Below, piece by piece: positions 7,355 through 15,187 of a stretch of 15,916 nt of DNA; within the stretch, counting starts at the first letter, position 1, and each line of letters opens with the position of its first letter. The notes under the pieces were generated by a model. That model was not told the origin of the DNA. It made no database searches and saw only the letters and a program-made list of their open reading frames with translations. Origin of the DNA: JAADDG01 sp964450755 (GTDB lineage: Bacteria; Campylobacterota; Campylobacteria; Campylobacterales; JAADDG01); the NCBI GenBank assembly GCA_964450755.1, contig CAYVDJ010000079.1:1-15916 (forward strand). The letters are read 5' to 3'. Both the position numbers and the translations under genes were made by a program.

Positions 7355-8617
7355 TTACAATCTCCCGTCGCTCTCTTTTAAAATACTTTTTAGATCATAA
7401 ACTACCTGATGATCACTGCTTTTTATATCCATATTTTTAAATTCATCATGGGCTACCGCCAAAACAACGGCATCATATTCGTTCAATTTTAGTTTGTCAT
7501 CTTTTGTTAAAAGGTCAATCCCATACTCTCTTTTAACCTCTTCTTTGTCCGCCCATGGGTCATATACATCGACATTGCATCCGAAATCTTTTAGCTCGTT
7601 TATAACATCGATCACTCTTGAGTTTCTGATATCGGGGCAGTTTTCTTTAAAGGTTATTCCCATTACGAGTATTTTTGAACCCTCTATTGTTTTGCCTTTT
7701 CTGATCATCAGTTTAATTACCTGATTTGCTACGAAAATTCCCATATTGTCATTGAGTCTTCTACCTGCCAAGATGATTTCTGGATTGTATCCCATCTGTT
7801 GTGCTTTGTGTGTGAGATAGTAGGGATCTACTCCTATACAGTGTCCTCCGACGAGTCCCGGACGAAACGGCAGGAAGTTCCATTTTGTTCCGGCAGCTTC
7901 CAAAACGGCATTGGTATCGATACCCATTTTGTTAAAGATCATAGCAAGTTCGTTTACAAAAGCGATATTGATATCCCTTTGAGAATTTTCTATAACTTTA
8001 GCCGCTTCTGCCACTTTGATAGTAGGTGCAAGATGAGTTCCGGCTTCTATGATGGAGTTGTAAAGCTCATCTACTATCTTTCCGATTTGGGGTGTGCTTC
8101 CTGAAGTTACCTTTTTGATCTTTGTTACTGTATGTTCTTTGTCTCCGGGATTGATTCTCTCCGGTGAATAACCGCAGAAAAAGTCTTCATTGAATTTCAA
8201 AGAACTGAATTTTTCCAAAACAGGAACGCAGTCCTCTTCAGTGGCTCCGGGATAAACTGTTGATTCGTAAATAACTATATCTCCTTTACCCAAAACTTTT
8301 CCTACCGTTTCACTCGCTTTTATCAAAGGTGTAAGGTCGGGTCTTTTGAAAGAGTCTATCGGGGTTGGAACGGTTACGATATAGATATTTGCATCTTTGA
8401 TACCTTCCAAATCAGCCGTATATCTTAGTTTGTCGGCACTTTTTAGTTTTTCCTCTTCAACTTCCAAAGTCCTGTCATAACCGTTTTCAAGCTCTTTTAA
8501 TCTCTCTTTGTTGATATCAAATCCTATCGTCTCAAATTTCTTTCCAAATTCCACAGCCAGAGGAAGACCGACATATCCGAGTCCTATGACCGCTATCTTT
8601 TTATCGTTCAAATTCAC
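7355..8617 (-). CDS. tviB: UDP-HexNAc 6-dehydrogenase, TviB/WbpA/WbpO type
   Basis: A 420-aa NAD-dependent nucleotide-sugar dehydrogenase of the UDP-N-acetylhexosamine branch. It is predicted to oxidise UDP-GlcNAc or UDP-GalNAc at C6 to the uronic acid. The N-terminal NAD site is VIGLGYVGLPL (10-20). SPERINPGDKEHT (151-163) is characteristic of this branch and differs from UDP-glucose dehydrogenase. The catalytic cysteine is C260 in GLVGGHCIGVDPYYL. GITFKENCPDIRNS marks the C-terminal domain. The start is GTG at 8617, overlapping the preceding stop by four bases (GTGA) with AAGGAG five bases upstream. The Vi antigen pathway pairs TviB with a 4-epimerase (TviC), and a 4-epimerase gene lies immediately upstream here. 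GlcNAc or GalNAc as the true substrate cannot be decided from sequence alone. Confidence 0.85.
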   Translation of the reverse strand: MNLNDKKIAVIGLGYVGLPLAVEFGKKFETIGFDINKERLKELENGYDRTLEVEEEKLKSADKLRYTADLEGIKDANIYIVTVPTPIDSFKRPDLTPLIKASETVGKVLGKGDIVIYESTVYPGATEEDCVPVLEKFSSLKFNEDFFCGYSPERINPGDKEHTVTKIKKVTSGSTPQIGKIVDELYNSIIEAGTHLAPTIKVAEAAKVIENSQRDINIAFVNELAMIFNKMGIDTNAVLEAAGTKWNFLPFRPGLVGGHCIGVDPYYLTHKAQQMGYNPEIILAGRRLNDNMGIFVANQVIKLMIRKGKTIEGSKILVMGITFKENCPDIRNSRVIDVINELKDFGCNVDVYDPWADKEEVKREYGIDLLTKDDKLKLNEYDAVVLAVAHDEFKNMDIKSSDHQVVYDLKSILKESDGRL

Positions 8618-9684
8618 TTCTTCTCCTTATCGTTTTTAACATAAAAATCCATATACCAATCTATAAAATCAGAAATTCCCTTTTTCAAAGGTGTGTTTGG
8701 TTTGTATCCAAGATCAGCTATCAAATCACTTACATCGGCGTAGGTGCTTTTTACATCACCCATTTGCATAGGCATCATATTTTTTTCGGCTTTTTTGCCG
8801 AGTTTGTTCTCTATCTCTTCTATAAAATCCATCAAACTGACAGGTGAGTTGTTTCCTATGTTATAGATTTTATAGGGTGCTTTGCTTGATGAGGGATCGG
8901 GGTTTTTGCCGCTCCACTCTTCATTGCCTTTTGGAGGATTGTCGATTACTCTAATCACTCCTTCAACGATATCATCTATATAGGTAAAATCTCTTTGCAT
9001 ATCTCCGTTATTGAAAACATCTATCGCTCTGTTTTCCAAAATAGCTTTTGTAAACAAAAACAGAGCCATATCGGGTCTTCCCCATGGACCGTAAACGGTA
9101 AAAAATCTCAGTCCGGTTGTGGGAAGGTTGAAAAGATGGCTGTAAGTGTGTGCCATCAGTTCGTTTGATTTTTTACTTGCGGCATAAAGACTTATCGGAT
9201 GATCTACATTGTCATGAGTTGAAAAAGGCTGAGATTCGTTCAGTCCGTAAACACTTGAACTGCTTGCGTAAGCTAAATGTTTTATTCTGTTATGACGGCA
9301 ACATTCAAGAATATTGATAAATCCGACTATATTGGCATCGATATAGGCGTAAGGGTTGGTTAGAGAGTACCTTACTCCCGCCTGTGCGGCAAGATTGCAG
9401 ACTTTGTCAAATCTCTCATTTTTAAAAAGCTGTTGCAGATTTTCCCTGTCTTCCAAATCAAGCTGAATAAATCTGTAGTTTGAATGTTTTTTTGATTTTA
9501 CAATTTCATTGTAGATAACGCTTTGTCTTTCTATCCCTGTTTCCTGCAATCTGCCGTATTTTAGATTGACATCATAATAATCATTGATACTGTCAAGTCC
9601 TACTACCTCATCTCCTCTTTCAATCAACCTTTTTGCCAAATGAAATCCGATAAATCCGGCAGTTCCTGTAACTAATATTTTCAA
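8614..9684 (-). CDS. NAD-dependent UDP-uronate 4-epimerase (UDP-glucuronate epimerase type)
   Basis: An extended SDR epimerase of 356 aa, close to the bacterial UDP-glucuronate 4-epimerases (LspL/WbnF/Cap1J type) that convert UDP-GlcA to UDP-GalA. The NAD site is GTAGFIG (7-13). The family-typical DSINDYYDVNLKYGRL (31-46) is present, the serine run SSSS-VYG begins at 141, and the catalytic pair is Y167/K171 in YAASK. RFFTVYGPWGRPDMA near 193-207 is another hallmark. It lies between the genes for UDP-glucose dehydrogenase and the HexNAc dehydrogenase, so it could epimerise either product. The start is a rare TTG at 9684, overlapping the ugd stop (TTGA), with AGGAG seven bases upstream. No ATG offers a better start. 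Confidence 0.85.
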   Translation of the reverse strand: MKILVTGTAGFIGFHLAKRLIERGDEVVGLDSINDYYDVNLKYGRLQETGIERQSVIYNEIVKSKKHSNYRFIQLDLEDRENLQQLFKNERFDKVCNLAAQAGVRYSLTNPYAYIDANIVGFINILECCRHNRIKHLAYASSSSVYGLNESQPFSTHDNVDHPISLYAASKKSNELMAHTYSHLFNLPTTGLRFFTVYGPWGRPDMALFLFTKAILENRAIDVFNNGDMQRDFTYIDDIVEGVIRVIDNPPKGNEEWSGKNPDPSSSKAPYKIYNIGNNSPVSLMDFIEEIENKLGKKAEKNMMPMQMGDVKSTYADVSDLIADLGYKPNTPLKKGISDFIDWYMDFYVKNDKEKK

Positions 9685-11009
9685 GCTTTTACTCCTATCT
9701 GATGATACTCAAATCCGCATTCGTTTAATCTCTTTTTGTCATACTGATTTCTTCCGTCAAAAATGATCGGATTTTTCAATCTCAGTTTGATCTCTTCAAA
9801 ATCGGGACTTCTAAACTCTTTCCACTCCGTAACAAGTATCATGGCATCCGCATCATCCAAAGCGTCATATTTTCTTTTACTGTACTCTATATCTTTGATA
9901 TCTTTTAGATAAAAATCTCTTGCCTGTTCAAGAGCTTTTGGATCATAAGCTTTTATCTTTGCCCCTTTTGAGACAAGGTCTTTTATGATCGTTATAGAAC
10001 TTGCCTCTCTCATATCATCTGTTTCGGGTTTAAAGGCATATCCCCATATAGCAAATGTTTTTCCCTTTAGATTCTCTCCGAATCTCTCTATGACTTTATT
10101 TGCCATAACATGTTTTTGTCTGTAATTGACCTCTTCAACGGCTTCCAAAACTTTTGGTTCATAACCGTACTCTTTGCTTGTTCTTATAAGTGCCTGAACA
10201 TCTTTTGGAAAACAGCTTCCGCCGTATCCGCATCCGGGATAGATAAAACTGTATCCTATTCTTTTGTCGCTTCCTATACCGACTCTTACTTTATTGATAT
10301 CGGCACCCACTCTTTCACATATATTTGCTATATCGTTCATAAAAGATATCTTTGTAGCAAGCATTGCGTTTGCCGTATATTTTGTCATCTCGGCAGATCT
10401 TATATCCATGGCGATAAATCTCTCATGGCTTCTTGTAAAAGGAGCATAAAGCTCTTTCATAACATCCATCGCTTTGGCATTATCTGCTCCTATAACAACG
10501 CGGTCTGGTTTCATGAAGTCATTTACAGCCGCACCCTCTTTTAAAAATTCGGGATTGCTGATAACATCAAATGTAAGATCGCTTTTTCTGTTGTCAAGCT
10601 CTTTTTGGACAGTAACTCTCACTTTGTCGGCAGTTCCTACCGGAACGGTTGATTTGTCTATGATATACATATGTTTATTCATATATTTTCCGATAGATTT
10701 GGCTACCTCCAAAACATAACGAAGGTCTGCGCTTCCATCTTCTCCCATAGGAGTACCTACGGCTATGAAACAGATATTTGTTTTTTCAAGAGCCTTTTTG
10801 ATCTCAGTGGTAAAATCAAGATTTCCTCTCTCATAACTCTCTTTTACTATCTTCTCCAATCCCGGTTCATATATCGGAATAATTCCCTTTTTTAATCTCT
10901 CTATCTTGCTTTCATCAACATCAACACAGGTAACATCATTTCCCATCACAGAAAAACAGGCTCCCGCCACCAAACCGACATAGCCGGTTCCTATAATGCT
11001 CAGTTTCAT
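9681..11009 (-). CDS. ugd: UDP-glucose 6-dehydrogenase
   Basis: First gene of the ten-gene operon. It oxidises UDP-glucose twice with NAD+ to UDP-glucuronate. The Rossmann signature IIGTGYVGLVAGACF begins at residue 5. VGTP(M)GEDGSADL near 84-96, SNPEFLKEGAAVNDFMKPDR (151-170) and the catalytic C266 in GGSCFPKD (263-270) are all diagnostic. WGYAFKP and DDMREA mark the C-terminal UDP-binding domain. Its 442 aa are standard. AAAGGAG lies ten bases before the ATG. The product feeds the neighbouring 4-epimerase. UDP-GlcA is also the start of the Arn pathway, but no ArnA or ArnB is present here, so an acidic-sugar role is preferred. Confidence 0.95.
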   Translation of the reverse strand: MKLSIIGTGYVGLVAGACFSVMGNDVTCVDVDESKIERLKKGIIPIYEPGLEKIVKESYERGNLDFTTEIKKALEKTNICFIAVGTPMGEDGSADLRYVLEVAKSIGKYMNKHMYIIDKSTVPVGTADKVRVTVQKELDNRKSDLTFDVISNPEFLKEGAAVNDFMKPDRVVIGADNAKAMDVMKELYAPFTRSHERFIAMDIRSAEMTKYTANAMLATKISFMNDIANICERVGADINKVRVGIGSDKRIGYSFIYPGCGYGGSCFPKDVQALIRTSKEYGYEPKVLEAVEEVNYRQKHVMANKVIERFGENLKGKTFAIWGYAFKPETDDMREASSITIIKDLVSKGAKIKAYDPKALEQARDFYLKDIKDIEYSKRKYDALDDADAMILVTEWKEFRSPDFEEIKLRLKNPIIFDGRNQYDKKRLNECGFEYHQIGVKA

Positions 11010-11332
11010 TTTTTTCTTACTCCTTTAAAAAACCATAAATAGAATGATATAAAATTTTTATTTATTTAAACATAAAATTTTTATTTATTGAAAAGGTATT
11101 TTTTAATTTTAATTTTTACATAAGTACACTTTACAAAAAAATAATTTTGTTAATTTTAACCAAAATTATTTTATATTATGTTTTTTTTGACTTTATATCA
11201 CTTTTTTTAAGCTGAAAAATATCTTTTTTGCTCTTTCATCTCTTTAATTTAGTATAAAATCGGTTTTTTAATAAACATTTTAACTTTCATTTATTACAAT
11301 AGAACACAATATAAAAATAAAAGGTCATTTCA
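11010..11332. promoter_or_regulatory. very AT-rich divergent intergenic region with repeats
   Basis: This gap separates ugd (leftward) from the exported MACPF-like gene (rightward) and must hold both promoters. It is almost pure A/T. An 18-bp direct repeat (11049-11066 and 11072-11089) recurs at 23-bp spacing, about two helical turns. An imperfect inverted repeat spans 11139-11172 (arms AAATAATTTTGTTAA and AACCAAAATTATTT, 4-nt loop). For the rightward gene the best candidate is TAAACA (11272-11277), 17 bases, TACAAT (11295-11300), with AAGG eight bases before the ATG. I could not pick a convincing -10 for ugd. Curved or H-NS-like silenced DNA is conceivable but unproven. Confidence 0.4.
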
Positions 11333-13021
11333 ATGTATAATCTCTTTAATAAATTAATAATTTATATATTTATACTATTTTTTACATATAATTTAAGCTG
11401 TGCTAAAGATTTGATAATCAATCACATATCCAAAGTCGGTATTGATTTTGCCGTAGGATTTGATACCTTAAGTGAAGAGGTTAGAAAAAGTGCTGTTCAA
11501 ACGCCATCTGTGCAGACGAATCAGGGAAATCAGGAAGTAAGTTTTAAAATCAGCCTGATTCCAAACAGCAGGGTTTTGGCAAAAGAATTGGGATTTTTAA
11601 ACGGAGGTTCTACGATATTCAATGAAACACAAAAAGCATCTTTTATTCGGGAAAACAAAATCAACGACTATTCTTTGACCTATCTTCTTTATGTGAAAGT
11701 GAAAAATTCATCCAGCTCTTTGAAAAATCCGGTTGAACTCTCTCAGGAAGCAAAAGATATTCTTCTTGCAAAAGGAAAAAAAGCTGATAAAATTAAAAAA
11801 TTCAGAGATTTGTACGGAGACTCTTTTATAAAAGAGATAATATACGGCGGAGATTTCATCGGTTTGATACAGATAAGTACAAAATCAAAATATGATTATA
11901 AAAATATAAAAGATGAGATAAATTTTATAGGTCTGAAATGGAACAAAAAAGATGCTCTGTTAAAAGCATTTAAAGACATAGCAAAAACCCATGAGGTAAA
12001 TATCAAAAACATTGTCTTGTCTGATCTGAATATCATACCTGCCGATAATCTGGATGAGCTTTTTAAAAATGCCGAACTGTTTCCGGGTAAAATTTACAAT
12101 CACGGCATACCGATAGAAGATATTATAACTCCTTATACGGTTTTTGATGAATATAAAACTCTTTATAAAGAGGACAATACGACAAAAGATACGCTTTTGA
12201 ATATCAGAAAAATATTTCTTGATCATCTGACACTGAAAAATAATTTGTCTTTTATTATGAAAAATAACAAAGAGTTTAGATTTGATCCTGTTAAGAAAAA
12301 AGAAAATATGGTAAATTATAATAAAATAGCGGATAAAAATGATAAGAATTCTATTTTAATAGAATTAAATTTTAAGAGATTTAAGAAAAAAGAGATAAAA
12401 GCAAAAGATATTCTAAAAGATATAGAGCCTATAAAAAACTATCTTTCCGATTTAAATATTCCCAAAAGATATAGAGCTTTTTTGATATCCGAGCCTTTGA
12501 ATATTCCTGAGAAAAAGGTTTTTGCAGTTAAAAAGAGGGACAGAAAAGATCTAAATGTTACCTTTTTGGATAAAAAAGCTCCATGGATAGCATTAAAAAC
12601 CCTCTTTCATATAGAAAAGCAGGGGAAAATTATATTTTTAACATCTGATATAATTGCAAAAAAAGATGAAAAAACATTTCTAAAAAGAGATAATAATGAG
12701 ATCTTATTTGATACCTATGTTGATTATCCGGGACTCAGATTCAAACAGATAAAAAACAAAACGGGAGAGCTTTTTACAGATACTGTCAAAGAGAATCAAA
12801 ACTGGTTGAGGTTTGAGGGCAAAGGAGTGATAAAATCGGCATACTGCGGTTACGATATAGACGGAAACGAAGAGAGCAGTATGGGGTGTGTGAAGATATC
12901 GTTTGATCAGTTAAAAGTCAAATTTGAACATGAAGAGGATTATCTAAAAGAGCCTTATGTCTATCAAAAAGCTATAAATGTATTCTCTTTTTCAACTGTT
13001 AAGCCGGTTTTGGTTCCCTAA
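11333..13021 (+). CDS. exported protein with degenerate MACPF-type signature, possible pore former
   Basis: A 562-aa protein that I cannot assign to a named family. Residues 1-24 look like a Sec signal peptide: a lysine at 7, a hydrophobic stretch, then LSCA-KD. The notable motif is YGDSFIKEIIYGG at 161-173. The MACPF/CDC signature is Y/W-G-T/S-H-F/Y-X6-GG, and this motif keeps Y, G, F, the six-residue gap and GG, but has D-S where T-H is expected. The N-terminal VGFDTLSEEVRKSAV (41-55) also recalls the first strand of some MACPF-like proteins. After the GG comes an alternating beta-like strand (FIGLIQIS), then lysine-rich helical sequence. The tail (about 490-562) looks beta-rich and has cysteines at 505 and 519. 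The gene is very AT- and lysine-rich, stands alone and converges on a helicase gene. Secretion is likely; pore formation is a hypothesis. Confidence 0.5.
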   Translation: MYNLFNKLIIYIFILFFTYNLSCAKDLIINHISKVGIDFAVGFDTLSEEVRKSAVQTPSVQTNQGNQEVSFKISLIPNSRVLAKELGFLNGGSTIFNETQKASFIRENKINDYSLTYLLYVKVKNSSSSLKNPVELSQEAKDILLAKGKKADKIKKFRDLYGDSFIKEIIYGGDFIGLIQISTKSKYDYKNIKDEINFIGLKWNKKDALLKAFKDIAKTHEVNIKNIVLSDLNIIPADNLDELFKNAELFPGKIYNHGIPIEDIITPYTVFDEYKTLYKEDNTTKDTLLNIRKIFLDHLTLKNNLSFIMKNNKEFRFDPVKKKENMVNYNKIADKNDKNSILIELNFKRFKKKEIKAKDILKDIEPIKNYLSDLNIPKRYRAFLISEPLNIPEKKVFAVKKRDRKDLNVTFLDKKAPWIALKTLFHIEKQGKIIFLTSDIIAKKDEKTFLKRDNNEILFDTYVDYPGLRFKQIKNKTGELFTDTVKENQNWLRFEGKGVIKSAYCGYDIDGNEESSMGCVKISFDQLKVKFEHEEDYLKEPYVYQKAINVFSFSTVKPVLVP

Positions 13022-13048
13022 AATCAGATTTTAATTCAAAAATAACTC

Positions 13049-15076
13049 TTAACTGCCAAGTCCGGCTTCTTTCAGAAAGGGGGAAGGCAGATAATCTATC
13101 TTTTTTATCCTGTCATAAGAGGCGTAAGAGAGATAAAGGATATCTTTGGCTCTTGTTACGGCCACATAAAAAAGCCTTCTCTCCTCTTCCATATCGCCAC
13201 CTCTGCTTATAAGTTTTCTGTTTGGAAATCTGCCGTCCATCAGATCGATGATATAGACCTCTTTGTACTCCAAACCTTTACTTGCATGGACGCTTAGAAG
13301 ATTTACTCCCTCTCCCTCGCTCATCTCCTTGCTTCCAAGCAGCATTGCATTTAAAAATCTTCTGCTGTCGCTGTAAGATGATGAGAGATCATATAAAAGG
13401 GCGGCTTTTGTTTTTATGCGATCTTTTGCCTCTTTTTCGATAGAGTTATCGATACTTCCGTCTTTTAGAGTAGCTCTTTTTTTGGCGAGAGTTGAGAGGA
13501 TATGATCAAAAACGGCGGATCTTGAGATGGATGAAACGATACTTTTTGGCAGAGAGAGATTTTTTGCTTCTTTGATAAAAAGATAAAAGGCATAAAGAAA
13601 TTTCACGGAATCATCATTAAATTTTGAATGCTTTAAAATCGGATTTGAATAAAATCTCTCTTCAAATTTAAATTTCCTAAATCTCCCCACACTCCCAAAC
13701 TCCTCAAAATCATCAAACAATCCAAGCTGATGATTTTTGACTTTTACCCTTTTGAAAGGATTTTTTATATCTTTTGGAGATAAAAGTCCTTTTACGATAT
13801 TTCCTTCTCCCAAAAGATAAAGAGCATCAAAAAGCTCTTTGGCAAAGGCTCCTCCTATACCTTTTGCATATTCAAGTATATGGATAAAAGCCATCATATC
13901 TTTTGGATTTATAACAACACTGTAAAGATCCAACATTGCCTTTACCTCTTTTGTATCAAAAAAACTTATTCCTCCTCTTCTCTTGCATCCGACTCCTATC
14001 TCTCTTAGACTTGCTTCTATACCGTCGGCACTTGAGTTGTTGCGAAATAAAACGGCTATCTCCTCCTTTGGTGTAGAAGAGAGTCTGATCTTGTCGGCGA
14101 TACCGTGATACTGCTCGAAAAGTTCACTGTAAACCAGAAGTTTCGGGGATTCAAAATCTCCATCTCTTGTAACTTCAAGCTTTTTTGGAAAAATGCGGGG
14201 ATTGTGGTTGATAACCTTATTTGCAAGAGAGAGGATCTGTTTGGAAGAGCGGTAATTTTTATCAAGAACAAAAATATTTCCTTTTTTGTATCTCTCTTTA
14301 AAAGAGGCGATGATATTGATATCGGCTCCGTTGAAGGCATAGATACTCTGATCATAATCCCCGACACAAAAAAGTGAATCAGAGTTGAAAGAGTCTATCA
14401 AAGAGCCTTGAAGCCGGTTTGTATCCTGATACTCATCCACAAGTATCTCTTTGAAAGGCAATCTCTCTTTTTTTAAAAAATCTTTCATTTTTATCAGAAG
14501 ATCATTAAAATCAACATATCCGAATTTCTCTTTTAGTTCTTTGAACTCCTCTATGATATCTTCATAAATAAGTACAAAAGGTTCATGCTCCTCGTTTTTC
14601 TCCTCTATCCATTTTCCAAAAGAGAGAGATGGCTCTTTGTTTTGATAAAGAGAGAAAAGATCATACAGATATGGTGCGCCGTAGGGTTTGACACTTGCCT
14701 CTATGTGATGAAAAACTCTTTTTTCATAGATTGTTTTTAGAAGCACTTTAAGTTCTGAAGGCTGTTTTAGGATGATATTGTTTCCGTATTTTTTTAAAAG
14801 TCTGTAACTGACTGCGTGGAAAGTACCCGACTCTATCTTTTTGGCAATTTTCTCATCAAAATAACGCCCAACTCTCTCCACCATTTCGGCTGCCGCTTTG
14901 TTTGTAAAAGTAAGCAGCAAAATATCCTGCGGATTGATTCCTTTTTTCAGAAGATAACCGATTCTTGCCACAATAGTAGATGTTTTACCGGTTCCCGCCG
15001 AAGCGATGATGAGATTTTGTCCAAAAGGTGCGGTGGCAGCTTCAAACTGTTCCTCATTTAATGATCTAAGAGGCAT
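13049..15076 (-). CDS. UvrD/Rep/PcrA-family ATP-dependent DNA helicase
   Basis: A superfamily 1A 3'-5' helicase of 675 aa, used in repair or fork restart. Motifs in order: Q motif LNEEQ (6-10); Walker A ASAGTGKT (25-32); motif Ia LLTFTNKAAAEM (54-65); Walker B DEYQDTN (214-220); motif III GDYDQSIYAFNGAD (239-252); motif IV NYRSS (274-278); motif V VHASKGLEY (596-604); motif VI EERRLFYVAVTRAKD (631-645). All are intact. I start it at ATG 15076 rather than at an in-frame ATG at 15112. AGGAG lies four bases before 15076, and a good promoter has its -10 at 15103-15108, so the upstream ATG would not be transcribed. It is somewhat shorter than E. coli UvrD. Whether it is the UvrD or the Rep orthologue of Campylobacterota cannot be told here. 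Confidence 0.93.
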   Translation of the reverse strand: MPLRSLNEEQFEAATAPFGQNLIIASAGTGKTSTIVARIGYLLKKGINPQDILLLTFTNKAAAEMVERVGRYFDEKIAKKIESGTFHAVSYRLLKKYGNNIILKQPSELKVLLKTIYEKRVFHHIEASVKPYGAPYLYDLFSLYQNKEPSLSFGKWIEEKNEEHEPFVLIYEDIIEEFKELKEKFGYVDFNDLLIKMKDFLKKERLPFKEILVDEYQDTNRLQGSLIDSFNSDSLFCVGDYDQSIYAFNGADINIIASFKERYKKGNIFVLDKNYRSSKQILSLANKVINHNPRIFPKKLEVTRDGDFESPKLLVYSELFEQYHGIADKIRLSSTPKEEIAVLFRNNSSADGIEASLREIGVGCKRRGGISFFDTKEVKAMLDLYSVVINPKDMMAFIHILEYAKGIGGAFAKELFDALYLLGEGNIVKGLLSPKDIKNPFKRVKVKNHQLGLFDDFEEFGSVGRFRKFKFEERFYSNPILKHSKFNDDSVKFLYAFYLFIKEAKNLSLPKSIVSSISRSAVFDHILSTLAKKRATLKDGSIDNSIEKEAKDRIKTKAALLYDLSSSYSDSRRFLNAMLLGSKEMSEGEGVNLLSVHASKGLEYKEVYIIDLMDGRFPNRKLISRGGDMEEERRLFYVAVTRAKDILYLSYASYDRIKKIDYLPSPFLKEAGLGS

Positions 15077-15102
15077 ACTACTCCTAAAAATTTTTATCGG
15101 AA

Positions 15103-15131
15103 AGTATAGCACACTTTTATTATCCGTTCAA
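15103..15131 (-). promoter_or_regulatory. sigma-70 promoter of the helicase gene
   Basis: Read on the minus strand: TTGAAC (15126-15131), a 17-base spacer, then TATACT (15103-15108) preceded by TG one base upstream, which makes it an extended -10. Transcription should start near 15096, leaving a leader of about 20 nt with an AGGAG site. Confidence 0.7.
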
Positions 15132-15144
15132 TAAAGTAAAATTT

Positions 15145-15153
15145 TGTTATAAT
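15145..15153 (+). promoter_or_regulatory. extended -10 promoter of the OmpA-like lipoprotein gene
   Basis: TGTTATAAT is a perfect extended -10 (TG-n-TATAAT). No good -35 lies 16-18 bases upstream; that spot is occupied by the -35 of the divergent helicase promoter. A weak or absent -35 is common in Campylobacterota sigma-70 promoters. The start codon is 34 bases downstream of the -10, behind a strong AGGAGG (15174-15179) with eight-base spacing. Confidence 0.7.
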
Positions 15154-15187
15154 AAAAAAGACAACATTAAATCAGGAGGATTTTAAA

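Noticed and set aside
10110..10544. Plus-strand 144-aa open frame inside ugd
   Set aside because: It lies opposite a fully conserved enzyme gene, has cysteine- and phenylalanine-rich sequence typical of antisense frames, and lacks a ribosome site.
11390..11407. Lipobox in the MACPF-like protein (NLSC)
   Set aside because: Asparagine at -3 is unusual for signal peptidase II; an SCA/KD cleavage by signal peptidase I is more natural, though a lipoprotein is not excluded.
13022..13048. Bidirectional terminator between the convergent genes
   Set aside because: The 27-base gap is AT-rich but shows no stem-loop.
15077..15112. Twelve-residue N-terminal extension of the helicase
   Set aside because: The upstream ATG lies beyond the -10 of a strong promoter and has no ribosome site, whereas ATG 15076 has AGGAG and begins right before the Q motif.
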